Positions 53,690 to 64,000 of a stretch of 64,000 nucleotides of DNA are shown here, one piece after another. Position 1 is the stretch's first letter, and the number at the start of each line of letters is the position of its first letter. The notes under the pieces are model-generated. The model saw nothing but the letters and a program-made list of their open reading frames with translations, did no database searches and was not told the origin of the DNA. The DNA lies in the NCBI GenBank assembly GCA_028015205.1, contig CM051517.1:55117455-55181454 (forward strand). Direction: 5' to 3'. Source of the stretch: Mytilisepta virgata (Eukaryota > Mollusca > Bivalvia > Mytilida > Mytilidae). A program made the translations under genes and the position numbers.

Positions 53690-54190
53690 TAATTTGTTTG
53701 AAAATAGACCTATGTGGGCCTCTGTTTGAAAATTAAAATTCTTTAACCTTATTGCCACTATGACAATACTATATTGAAATAGTTTAGTTCACAAGTTTAA
53801 TTGAGAATTTTTGAAATTCAACCCTTGTGGGCAAGGAGTTTTAAAAATCAACATTCTGAAACCTCACTGCTCATCTACATGCAGTGTATGATGATAATAT
53901 ATATCCAAATAAAATGTATTAATTGAAAAACGAAAGAAGATGAAATTTGACCTCCTGATTCTAAAACCTGATTCTGCATCTACATTACTTCGTAGAAATA
54001 AAAAGCAAAAGAGGCGTTTAGAACACAAGCCGAAATCAACAACTTTTAAAAATATTTCCCTTTGGGCTTCAGATTTTAAAATGAAAATCCTTATCGTGCA
54101 TTTAAATACCCTTTTTCATGAAAAAGAGGATTTTTTAAAAAATTCTACCCCTGTGGGCCTCAAGTTTTGAAATTCAAAATTCTATAAATA
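53690..54190 (-). repeat. array of the 18956-family units, minus orientation
   Basis: Complement of the pearl-like unit: TCTGAAACCTCACTGCTCAT, CTACATGCAGTGTATGATGA, TGTGGGCCTC. About three diverged units. The 76-codon frame at 53940 is part of the repeat. Confidence 0.6.
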
Positions 54191-54260
54191 CATCAATAAT
54201 GATGTATGATTAACATACAGCCATCTTCGTATATCGTGATCGCATGCAAGGGCCTAATTA

Positions 54261-54474
54261 CAGGCGCGGATCCAGGAATATATGTTGGGGCGCAGTGTTT
54301 GGTAGGGTGTCCAGGGGCGAACACCCCCCCGGAAGCTCCGCAGAAATGAGCAAACATATGCCAATTTTGCCACAAAAGTAAATGTCGAGAAGAATTGATT
54401 TGACATAAAAAAAAATCTGCTTGAAATTTAAGGGGCCCCATGACTGGTGCACCAGCCTCTTGGATCTGCCTCTG
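54261..54474. mobile_element. hAT-like MITE
   Basis: Ends CAGGCGCGGATCCAGGA and, from the right, CAGAGGCAGATCCAAGA. Such CAGxGGCGGATCCAG termini are typical of hAT MITEs. 214 bp, non-coding. No clean 8-bp target duplication is visible. Confidence 0.6.
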
Positions 54475-55010
54475 TAAATCTGGTACATAAAATGCATGAT
54501 ATATTTAATAAGTCCTTTCTCTAGAAATTCCTATTACTAATTAATCAGGTTTTCAAAGAAAAAAAAGAAGAAAAGAAACAAGCCTTAATGATGGCGAGAC
54601 AATTGTGAAAATTTTAATCAATATAAGATTTGTGTATGAATTAAGATCAGGATATATTATGTTCTACTAGTACTTAAATAAATACTAAAGAAGAATATAA
54701 CATAGGCACCAACCATTTTATTACTGAGGAAGAGGTGGGAGGGGGGGCGGCGGCCGGGATTTTTGTGTTTGATAATATATTTTTTTTAGGTCTGGAGAAA
54801 ATTATAAAAAAAAAAAATTTTCTTCCTCTACTATTTTGTTCGTTTGAGTTCTCAATGACCGTCAGAGATATGGATTTGAGATTTTCCATGATGAACGATC
54901 AATGTTTCTAAATGTGCCCAATACTATTCATTTTTTGATGGGAGTCACTGAGACGTATAATGAGCAGTTCAAAGAGGCTAGGGGTTTACAATAGGGCACT
55001 AAGGGGATTT
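54475..55010. other. intergenic DNA, nothing recognised
   Basis: AT-rich with A- and T-runs; a G/C-rich spot near 54730..54755. No gene. Confidence 0.4.
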
Positions 55011-55014
55011 TTTT

Positions 55015-56290
55015 TTCATCGAGAATGACCAATAACCATCTCATATCATATATTTTATTATACACCGTGACAACACCTATTAAATGTCATATACCTCGTT
55101 CCTCTAGGGGGTTCATCCCCCCCCCAAGTCGATAATTTTGAAAAATTTCGTATTCAATTAAAATCCATAGCTTTAAATCATATATTTTGTTATTCTCCGT
55201 AAGAAGACGCATTAAATGACATGTACCTCATTCTTTCAGTAGAGTGATCCTCACCCTCATAATTCAATAATGTCCAATTATCTCATAAACCGTTAATATC
55301 CCCACCAATAAACCATATATTTTCTTATTCTCCATGGTAAGACGCACGAAATAACACATACCTCGCTTCCCCAGGGGGTTATCACCACTCCCATCAAATC
55401 AATAATGTTCAATTATCTCATAAACCGTTATTCCCACACTTAAGGCTTAGCCATATATTTTCTTATTCCCCATGGTAAGACGCACCAAATGACACATACC
55501 TCGCTTCCCCAGGGAGTTATCGCCACTCCCATCAAATCAATTATCAGGGGCGGGTCCAGGTGAGGGCGTAATGGACGTACGCCCCCCTTTTCAAATAAAA
55601 AAAATAAAAAAAACTATCGTAATCTGCTTATATTGTATTGAATATGGCAATTTATCATATTCATTAATTAAACACATACTCTCACCGACTATTGAAATGT
55701 TAAGTAACGCCTTATACCCTAGAATTTGGAATTTCTCGTTATTTGTCTACTGCTGTTAAGATCCATTCAATCATTTTAATATACCATAGACAATTAATGG
55801 AGAGAATTCGACATAAAAAAATAATAAACCCTGACACTTTAACTATAAAATATACATGCTCCAAATCAGGAACCGTTACATTAGTGCATTTCACAATTAT
55901 TTTATGTTTTTTAGCAAAAAAAGGTCCAAAAAAAGTTTTCGCCTCGCTCCGCTCGGTGAAAGTTTTATTATACGCCCCCCTTTCAAATATCCTGGAAACG
56001 CCCCTGATTATGTTCAAATATCGCATAAATTTTCGACGGTCAAGCTCGACGTCATAATGAAGAACCCGACACCTAAACCGTATATTTTCTTATTTCCCAT
56101 GAGAAGACGCATGGACTGATATATACCTCATTTACCAAGGTTCATCCCCACCCCATCGAATCATTAGTCTTTAATTATCTCGTAAAGCATTGACATCCCT
56201 GCCCCTAAATCATGTATTTTCTTTTTCCCCATGATAAGACAAACAGATTGATAAAAACCTAACACCCTCAAATAAATAATTTTTAATTAT
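55015..56290 (+). repeat. ~130-bp tandem array, interrupted by a hAT-like element
   Basis: Units with CATATATTTTCTTATTCTCC, ATGGTAAGACGCAC and ACATACCTCGCTTCCCCAGG occur near 55035, 55180, 55310, 55450, and again at 56080 and 56210 beyond the insertion at 55545..56006. A unit also contains AATGTTCAATTATCTCATAA. Confidence 0.75.
55545..56006. mobile_element. 462-bp hAT-like non-autonomous element
   Basis: Ends CAGGGGCGGGTCCAGG and, from the right, CAGGGGCGTTTCCAGG. Subterminal GTACGCCCCCCTTTTCAAAT at left and TACGCCCCCCTTTCAAATAT at right run in the same orientation. ATTAT is repeated at both flanks (55540..55544, 56007..56011), and removing the element joins the tandem units correctly. No transposase. 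Confidence 0.75.
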
Positions 56291-56299
56291 TTCAATATC

Positions 56300-57600
56300 C
56301 GTAGAAATGTTTATCCCTTTAACACGTGTTAATTCGCAATGTTCAAATCTCATAAACCATTTAATTCCATACCACGTAACCACATAATATGTAATAATAG
56401 ATATTGTTTCATTTGCTATGTCATAAATTAGAAAAAAATTATGGTTGTGTTGCAATTGTATTATTTTATATAAATATGATTCAAATTACACAGAATTAAT
56501 GTCGCGAGGACTTATCACGGCAGGTAAGAAATCTTTTTTATTATTTTTATTTAACGAAACCGAATGCATTTTATTACACCATACAATAAAATCAGTTCTC
56601 GTAAACGGTTCAAAAATATTGGGATATATCATGTCAACAAGCAAAAGTTAATCATGTGTGACACTGTATGACTGTAAAACTCGGGTCACAAAGAATATCC
56701 ATATCACAATTTTCAAGTAACCTCTCCATTAAGTATGCATAAACTTTATAGGAACAAATTCCCCATTTCAGTCTCTGAAAACAAATAATTTATTGAATAC
56801 AATGTAAGGCATTCGAGATATCAGTTACTTCGTTTGGGAAACTTCGTAACAGTTCACTGTTAAAGTTATTACTCGTTTATTTATTGATATTCTGACGTGA
56901 AATTGTTCTGCTTGACATAAATATGACGTAGTGAGATTTTTCTTCGTCACTACGCTGGGGAACTAGCGAATAAAACTGAAGTCAAACGAAAGTTTAAATT
57001 GTTCTATATTAAAATGATAAAAATTCAAAACAATAAAGTAAGTTTTAACAATACAGTATCGTCACTAATGGTTAACTGTCCATTAAATTCACAATTTGGT
57101 AATCCAAAATTTCGGTCGTCAAACGGTGTCCGTTTACTTCACTAATCGGTATCCGATTCTCCCTACTTAAAACACAGTCTATCTTTTTATACAACTTAGG
57201 GGATTAAACTAAATGTCCATGGCAATTTGAATAAACGTAATCTTAATTTTCACAAATAGAGTATTATATATGTGATAACATATTCCTATTATCTAAATTT
57301 TAGAAACATCAGGATTTGGATTAGCACTGATATATATATAATTACATTTAATCACGAACATACAATAAGCACAAATTATAAAAATAACAAATAGAACAAA
57401 AGAACGGATTACCGAAACGAAAGACTTTAAACTTTACCTGCCAAGCGTGGGAAAAATTTGTCCTTTGAAAATATACGAAAATGTCCACTACGACAAATAC
57501 TCATGAATTACTCTGGGGTCATTCAGGGCTAGCGGCATGGTGAGGTTTGCCACTATTGAAGACTTCTGGATGTTTGTTTGGTTATATACTTGTGATTTGT
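56300..57600. other. intergenic DNA, nothing recognised
   Basis: AT-rich. No repeat edge or gene that I can support. Confidence 0.4.
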
Positions 57601-57603
57601 CCA

Positions 57604-57793
57604 TTACCGGTATTCCTCATAGTCGGAAGGCGTCTCAGGTGTGTTATAGGGAATTTTACTTAGCTTAACTGTAGAGCTACAATATTCTGCTGGGAAAGAG
57701 GGAGACAAACACTCACTTCCATGTAAAACTGTGACATTGTCGTTTTGTCTCAAGCTCCCTCCAGACCAATACCGCGCAGTTAACATGAAAGGG
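57604..57793 (-). CDS. possible terminal exon of an unidentified gene
   Basis: The minus strand is open from about 57792 to a stop at 57604. It reads MLTARYWSGGSLRQNDNVTV then SPSFPAEYCSSTVKL and ends PSDYEEYR. Composition is balanced and unlike the surrounding AT-rich frames. A TTGAATAG lies just upstream and could be an acceptor. The Tyr/Glu/Pro tail resembles a cytoplasmic end of a receptor, but no family was recognised and no partner exons were found. Confidence 0.22.
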
Positions 57794-58055
57794 TCTATTC
57801 AAAGTACAATACATACAAATACAATTAATATGTACAAAAAAATCTGCAAAGACTTTTTATTGATAATGGACAATGTCTTCAACTTCCTTCTAGATCTACT
57901 CTGTACACAAATCGTTCGTCAAGTTTCAGCTTATTTCGGGATTTATACCACTGAGCAAATTTTTTAGTTCAATATCCAGGATTTTATTTTTTCCAACATG
58001 GTGGCAAATGTAAAAAAAATTCAGATCAAGGTGGACATTTTTTTTTAAATCCCAA

Positions 58056-58077
58056 CCCCCCCCCCCCCCCCCCCCCC
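58056..58077 (+). repeat. C homopolymer
   Basis: Twenty-two consecutive C residues, followed by TTCCCCGGGAATAAAATGTT. Confidence 0.9.
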
Positions 58078-58454
58078 TTCCCCGGGAATAAAATGTTCGG
58101 TGCCTTAATTAGCACAAAAATCGGATTGAAAATTTATATTAACTTACCTCTGTTAGTTCTTCGTATGTTTAGGTTTTCTAAAAATAAGGGTTGAAATTAG
58201 ATTAAGACAAAAAATTCCCAATACGATTATTGACGGGTAGAGCATGACCGATAGCTATTTTAGGATATTGTATTTTTCAAAAACTCGTAAAGCGAAAGCC
58301 TTTTGCTCGTTTAAAATACAATGCAATTATGTCATGCATGTATTTAAAAACAATATCATATATCTACGGATATGAAATAGATATCTAATAATACATGTAT
58401 ACATTTTAATTACACTTGGATAGATGGGTCCATGTCTATATTCTATATCTAAAT

Positions 58455-59030
58455 TTTTAGAAAATACTTAAAATCTGTTTATGAACATAATGAAAAGCAG
58501 TTATTGGAAAAACTTTCTTTGACTAATGATTCCTAAAAAAAGTTTCTATATAGTAAATTAAAATCTGAATTCAACTTGAAGATTATTTAAAAAGGGAGAG
58601 AAATTTCATGAGTTGTCATTGTCAATTATTAACAAAATTTCGTATAACCGATCATAATCTGGAAATAGAACTTGGACGTTACAAAATATTCCACGGACTC
58701 AACGAATTTGTAAATTTTGTAAATTCTGGACGATGAATATCACTTTTTCTTTTATTGTAAAAATAATGATAATTTCCGTTCTCCTTTTATCGATTTTATG
58801 AAAACTAAGTTTCATCACTTTGATCAATTCGACTCTATTGAAAAATTAAAAATTATTCTTATTCCTCATACAGAAGTTTTGCCCAATGCTTGTAACTTTA
58901 TAAAGCAATCATTAGAAGCGCAAGATGAGGTTCTCATTAGCCAAAAACATAGTTCTAGTAAAAATTGGAAAAACATCTCTATCAATATATTTGGGACATT
59001 TCAGCAATGGAAATGATAACGATTCATTAC
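58455..59030 (+). pseudogene. LINE C-terminal fragment
   Basis: Frames read KFLYSKLKSEFNL, LTKFRITDHNLEIELGRYKI and, across two slips, a knuckle CKFCKILDDEYHFFFYCKNN near 58705..58770, then MKTKFHHFDQFDSIEKLKII (58798..). It aligns with the 52.7-53.1 kb fragment (FLYSKLRKEIKLEDYL, LTKFRVSDHNLEVKCGRYKN). RT core absent. Confidence 0.75.
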
Positions 59031-59770
59031 GACTACTGGAAACAAAACGTAGTGTAATATTTTTTACTTAAATTTTATAAAAGCATCGGAGATGTATTCC
59101 CCATAAACCACTTACAGTTTGTAAAAAGACTAAAAGTAGACAATATCGATCTTTAGCTTTTTATAAAGCCTTTTATAACATTTCCGACATTTCACCCAAG
59201 AACGTCCTGGCGACCGTCTTTTAAAGGATGTTAGGCTATATTTAAGAAATTATTCATTGACTCCAGGTTCTATGCTTATGTAAAATAACCATAGGGCATG
59301 GGACCAATGAATTATTTCGATTCTAATATGACAATATGCATCATTTCTGTAATCGAAGCGAGCCCTATAAGGCATATAAGGACAGACACGTCGATTTTAA
59401 CAAGGCAAGGACTTTCCAGTTTCATAGAAAAACGTAACACACCCTGCATACAGGCGATACGTCCGCGGAGCGATCTGCAAACCGCGTAGCAAAAGATACC
59501 AACAACAAAAAAATGGTAAGAGCTGCAATTGTCTTATTTTTTCAAATACACTGTACCTTTTCATTTAAACGACTACAGTACCGTTTCCTGTAATAATTTC
59601 CCTTTCAAATGAGGTAAATATTTAATTCAAATGTCAACATAACGTGGATTTATTGCACATTGACACAGAATAATGATTATCTGATACCCGACGTTGCAAG
59701 TCAAAGGAAAATGCGTTAAAAGAAATAGTAATGGTCAGGCGATAATTTGTCTGTAAAATCTCATGCGTGT
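59031..59770. other. intergenic DNA, probably LINE 3' sequence in part
   Basis: Beyond the LINE fragment nothing is recognisable. Confidence 0.35.
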
Positions 59771-60976
59771 CATTCAAGCCTAAAACTGTGTCCAAGGTGA
59801 GCTGACAGGTCTCAGACTGGTATGTACCCACCAAGCACTATCTATAGACCAAATATGGTTGGTTTATGTATTGCAGTTTCTGAGAAATGGATATTATCCC
59901 AAAACGTGAAGCAATTCAGTCAAGCATGAAATACAGGTCAAAGGTAAGGGGTCAGATGTTAAAATGGTATATTCTAAGAACGTCTATTAACCAAATGCTG
60001 TGGGTATAGTTAAAAATGTAGTACAGTTGCTGAGAAATTGACTAAATCATGAAAATGTATATTAAGTCACTCAAGCATGAAATTCAGGTCAAATTCAGCT
60101 GACAGTATTAGACCGACATCTACCCACTAAGAACTATCTATTGATCAAATATGGTGGGTCTAGGTATTAAAGTTGCTGAGAAATGGACCTAATCTCGAAA
60201 ATGTGACAAAGTCACTTAAGCATGAAATTTAGGTCAAAGTCCAGAGACAGGTGACAGACTTGCAAGAAACCACTAACAACTATCTATTGACCAAACACGT
60301 TGGGTTTAGGTATTAAAGTTGCTGAAAAATGGACTTAATCAAAAAGTTGGATGAAAGTCACTCAAGCATGAAATTGAGGTCAAGGTCCAAAGACAAGTGT
60401 CAGACTGGCATGTACCACTAAGAACTATCTATAGACCAAACACGGTGGGTCTAGGTGTTTCAGTTGCTGAAAAATGGACTTAATTAAGAAAATGTGACAC
60501 AGGTCACTCAAGCGTGAAATTTAGGTCAAGGTCAGACTGACATGTACCCACCAAGATCTATCTTTTGACCAATTATGGTGGGTCTAGGTACTCTAGTTGA
60601 TGAGAAATCGACTAAACCACGGAAAGGTGACAAATTCACTGAAGTATTAAATTGAGGTCAAGACCCCAAGCCAGATATCAGACTGCACCCACTAAGAACT
60701 ATCTATAGACCAAATATGGTTGGCCTAGGTATAACAGTTGCTGAGAAATGGATTTAACCACGATATATGGACGCAGATTTAACATTTATGTTTATGAAGT
60801 CAGTGAACCATGAAAATGTGGTCAGGGTCACAAGTCAAGTATACTGCGGGAAACCTTATACAATAAACTATCTGTGGACTATAAATCTTAATTTTAGGTA
60901 TTATATGTGCAAAGTTATTATAGTTGTAATACCTATATCCCACCTTCGCGACTTTTCGTCGCAGGCGAGACAAAAA
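59771..60976 (-). mobile_element. hairpin-headed element with ~125-bp tandem units, minus orientation
   Basis: On the minus strand it starts TTTTTGTCTCGCCTGCGACG-AAAAGTCGCGAAGGTGGGAT at 60976, related to the 29212 head. About eight units of ~120-130 bp follow, seen on the + strand as ACTATCTATAGACCAAATAT, GGTTGGGTCTAGGTATT-like and AGTTGCTGAGAAATGGACTT, AGTCACTCAAGCATGAAATT. Its array occupies 59790..60850. Confidence 0.7.
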
Positions 60977-61059
60977 TGATACTTTAGATTTCTTAGATAG
61001 GCAATATGACTGTCTGACACTATTGTTTTGGTTTCTGACATCTATCATGTCTATTAATA

Positions 61060-61145
61060 TCTCTGCCCCCCACCCCACCCCCCCCCACAAAAATGGGTCG
61101 GGTTTGGGCAAACTAAAATATTTTAAGGCTGGCCCCATGTCAGAA
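61060..61145 (+). repeat. dispersed repeat fragment (GGGTCGGGTT family)
   Basis: CAAAAATGGGTCGGGTTTGG, GCAAACTAAAATATTTTAAG and GCTGGCCCCATG match the pieces in lmf1 intron 2 (26220..26360). Confidence 0.5.
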
Positions 61146-61589
61146 TATCAAAATAGAAATAAACTAAAAAGGTAATCGAGATAAAAAAAATATCTTGAAT
61201 TTACTTTCGTGACTTTGGACAAGAACATTAAATGTGTTTGATTAAATCAGTTAAATGTCATATTTGTCCTTGAGGACAATTGAGCTTATGTAATGATATG
61301 TTATCTTCTCAGTACAACACTAGCATGATGTATCAAACATATTCGGTGTGTTAATTCAATATAAGACCTTTATAAAGACAGCTGTATGTCTCATATGCGT
61401 CGATGCCTGTCTGGTCCCGAAAAAGTACATTTCAGTTATCGAAATATGCCTTTTTCTTTTCTCTTGTCCAGGTTTCGTTTACCTTATAAAAGCACTTTCA
61501 GTCTACAAAACATCTCCGAGAAAAAGTTTAACATCATTTATTCGGCGAATTACTTTGTTTTGGACCGGTTTAAGTTTTTTCGCCGACCT
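61146..61589. other. intergenic DNA, nothing recognised
   Basis: Overlapping open frames of 101 and 69 codons here show no conserved motif. Confidence 0.4.
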
Positions 61590-63005
61590 GACTAGAGGCC
61601 GGTGTGATCTATTACCATCATCTGGCGCCCGTCGTCTGTCATCCGTTCGTTAACGTTTTCGTCTTGAGAACCACCTAATAGAATTTGACCAAACTGGGCA
61701 GATATGTTCCTTGTCAGGTCCTTTCCAAATGTTGTTACTTTGGTGCCGATTGGTTAAGAAACATGACCGTTAGAGCCTAATCTAATTTCTGATCTGCTGA
61801 TATGCCCGATTGAAACCAAAGTTCACAGATATTTTTCTATAAAAGTCCTTAACCGTTGTTATCACTTTGTTGCCGATCAGAAATCCAAGATGACCACCAC
61901 AGCCGAACATAGGACCATTTGGGGAAATTCAATAAAAAATTTACTTTTCTAAAATTACTTGGCAAATTAAAATTAAACTTGGCAGCAATTGTCTTAAGAT
62001 GGTCCTCTTTTAGAATTATGCCCAATCATCGAGTCTGTCGACTAAGATGGCCACCACATTTTAAATTCATTTAAAAATCTTCTTGTCTGAAACCACTCGG
62101 TCGATTGGGATTGAACTATGCAGCAGTTGTCCTTAGATGGTCTTCTTTCAGAAATGTGTCCGATAACTGGGACGGTGAACCAAGATTGTCGCCATAGCCG
62201 AACTTAGTGTAGGACTCTATGAGGAAAGTCTTTTAAACATCTTCTTGTATGAAATCATTTGGCATTGGCAGTAATGGTCATCAGATGGTCCTCTCTCCAA
62301 GTTGTGTCCGTCGACACTGTCTGTCCACCGAGATGGCCGGCACATTCGAACTTAGTTTAACATAGGACCCTAGGGAAAACGTCATTTAAAACTCTTCTTG
62401 TCAGAAACCAATTGGTCAATTGGAACAAGAACTGGTAACAATGTTCCTTAGATAGTCCTCTTTCAGAATTATTTTCAATGACCTGGATTTTCAAGCTAGA
62501 TGGCTGCCACAACTTAGTTTAACATAGGAAAATTGTTTGAAGATCATCTCCTATGAAATATTTCTGCGCCGATTGAAGCCAAACTGTTGTAGAATGTCCC
62601 TTTTAAAATTCTGATCTGACTCGTTAACAAATCGGGCCGTCATAGTCGATCTGAGTTTAACACAGGACTCTGTGAGAAAATTCACTTATAGATCTTCTTG
62701 TCTCAACTAGAAAGCCAAATCGAAGGTGGGTCTGTTCCAATATTGTATCCGTTTACCGGGATATCCAGGAAAGATGGTCGCCACGGCCATCTTAGTTTAA
62801 CATAGGACCTTATGACAAAATGTTTTAAAGGTCTTTCCATCTGATACAACTGGGCCCACGGAGACCAAGTGCGCTAGAATTCCTTAACAATAGTATTTAT
62901 GATGACCATGACCGCCAACCAAGATGGTTACCATAGCCAACCTTAGTTTATTAAATGTTCCTATTGGAAAATTCATTTTAATTTTGTTGTCTGAAGCTAA
63001 ATGCT
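61590..63005 (+). mobile_element. seven-unit ~190-bp tandem array element
   Basis: The head has GGCCGGTGTGATCTATTACC-ATCATCTGGCGCCCGTCGTC. Units then repeat AAATTGGAACCAGACTTGGCAG-like, GGTCCTCTTTCAGAATTATG, AAGATGGCCGCCACAGCCGA-like and CTTAGTTTAACATAGGACC blocks (about 61790, 61970, 62100, 62270, 62400, 62570, 62760). Same family as 11690..12690 and 21520..21830. Confidence 0.75.
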
Positions 63006-64000
63006 AACTGAATCCAAATTAGCTGCAATAAGATGGCATCGGTTAATCGTAAATCACACCAACAACCAACAGTATGATCACCAGTTAAATTTTACTTTTT
63101 CGATAGGTTGTGGAGAAAGCATTAATTTCCTTAAAGATGATATCATGTTGTTCCGGTTCTACATAGCAAAATAAAAATCGACAAGTTTAGGGATTTTGTT
63201 TTTAGAGTCCGTCTTTGTTCGTAACCTTCAAACTATGACGAATAAAAATCTTGAATATAAAAAAAGGTTTCTATGTAAGAATGCACTGAATGTGTAATTA
63301 TAGACTGCCCTTATTATAATAATTAGTAATAAACTGTACACGTATAAGATTTGTTTTAAATAAAATTCATTGTAAACTTTCAGTATAAAGTATGCAGATA
63401 ATATGTATATTGTTTTAATAAAATAGATACTACACAAAATTTTATGCACAGAGTCTACAGAATTCGTTTTTAATTCTCACTTTCTCACTTGTGAATTTAG
63501 TGTAAATAATTATATATTTGTGTAAGTGCATGCCACACATCTGGACCTTTTACATAGCCTACACAATGTAATTCCCCGGTAGTCCGTTTTGTCTATGGCA
63601 CTCCAAGTGATTGAACTAATGACCAAGCTAAATGTTTTTGAGACTTTTTCCGTTTCGATAAGCCGTGATTGAATGTTTATTTAAAAGGAAACTTAATCTT
63701 TAGCAACAAAGTTTTATATTTCCTTAAAAGAACAGTGTTTAAACAAATTTGTATATTGCTAGATTACATAAGATGTCGGCAATTTACTAACATATCTGTA
63801 AGTAAAATTATTTACAATTTTTTTTGTTTGGAATGCGGATAAGACATTCTTTTAAATCTTGTTGCTATACAAGGTACGGTTATATACTTATAAAAATGAA
63901 AATCTTTCTGAAAATCAACTTTTAGCTTCGCCTGTCTTTTCCACCCAAGAGACTGTTTTTCTTTAACTCTTTCCAAGCGAATGATGCCTCAATGCATCAT
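63006..64000. other. AT-rich intergenic DNA, nothing recognised
   Basis: No gene or repeat that I can support up to the window end. Confidence 0.4.

Noticed and set aside
55739..56057. Overlapping 95- and 104-codon genes on opposite strands
   Set aside because: They lie entirely within the hAT-like element and read through its inverted ends.
61348..61653. 101-codon gene with hydrophobic segment
   Set aside because: No homologous motif, no splice context, and its end reads into the head of a tandem-array element.

Overview
The window is nuclear DNA from a bivalve mollusc, most likely a marine mussel (Mytilus). The evidence is its AT-rich base composition, spliced genes with GT-AG introns, and a dense set of dispersed repeats whose sequences I recognise as typical of mussel genomes. 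There is no prokaryotic gene organisation, CRISPR array or rRNA gene. No database search was run; every identity is by recognition.

Two host genes are well supported. The first is a complete 11-exon lipase maturation factor 1 gene (lmf1, + strand, 20349..35494). It encodes 575 residues and includes an 11-nt microexon. The second is an intronless coding sequence for a cGAS-like receptor (cGLR, Mab-21 nucleotidyltransferase fold, - strand, 44992..46272, 426 residues) with an intact acidic triad. A third, weak candidate is a terminal exon near 57.6-57.8 kb on the - strand.

The rest is layered mobile DNA. 0.6-11 kb: an L1-type LINE remnant, two copies of a reverse-transcriptase-bearing repeat (each interrupted by another element), a second LINE remnant and a third LINE that is itself split by a 3'-end fragment. 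11-20 kb: a short cluster of ETS/NRF1/CRE-like motifs, an inverted tandem array, two neighbouring foldback elements with related GGCGCC-containing ends, and hairpin-headed elements carrying ~120-300 bp tandem arrays. 20-35.5 kb: lmf1, whose introns hold a tRNA-derived SINE with a perfect 13-bp target duplication, a Harbinger-like 1.2-kb element and two foldback elements. 35.5-44 kb: more hairpin-headed arrays and an inverted third copy of the RT repeat. 46.5-53.1 kb: a nearly complete but broken LINE (ORF1, endonuclease, reverse transcriptase), head-to-head with the cGLR gene and followed directly by a truncated second LINE. 53-64 kb: tandem arrays, two hAT-like short elements and one more LINE C-terminus.

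lmf1 and the cGLR gene have no evident functional link: one acts in lipase folding in the ER, the other in nucleic-acid sensing. The main story is of mobile elements nesting in one another around two host genes.
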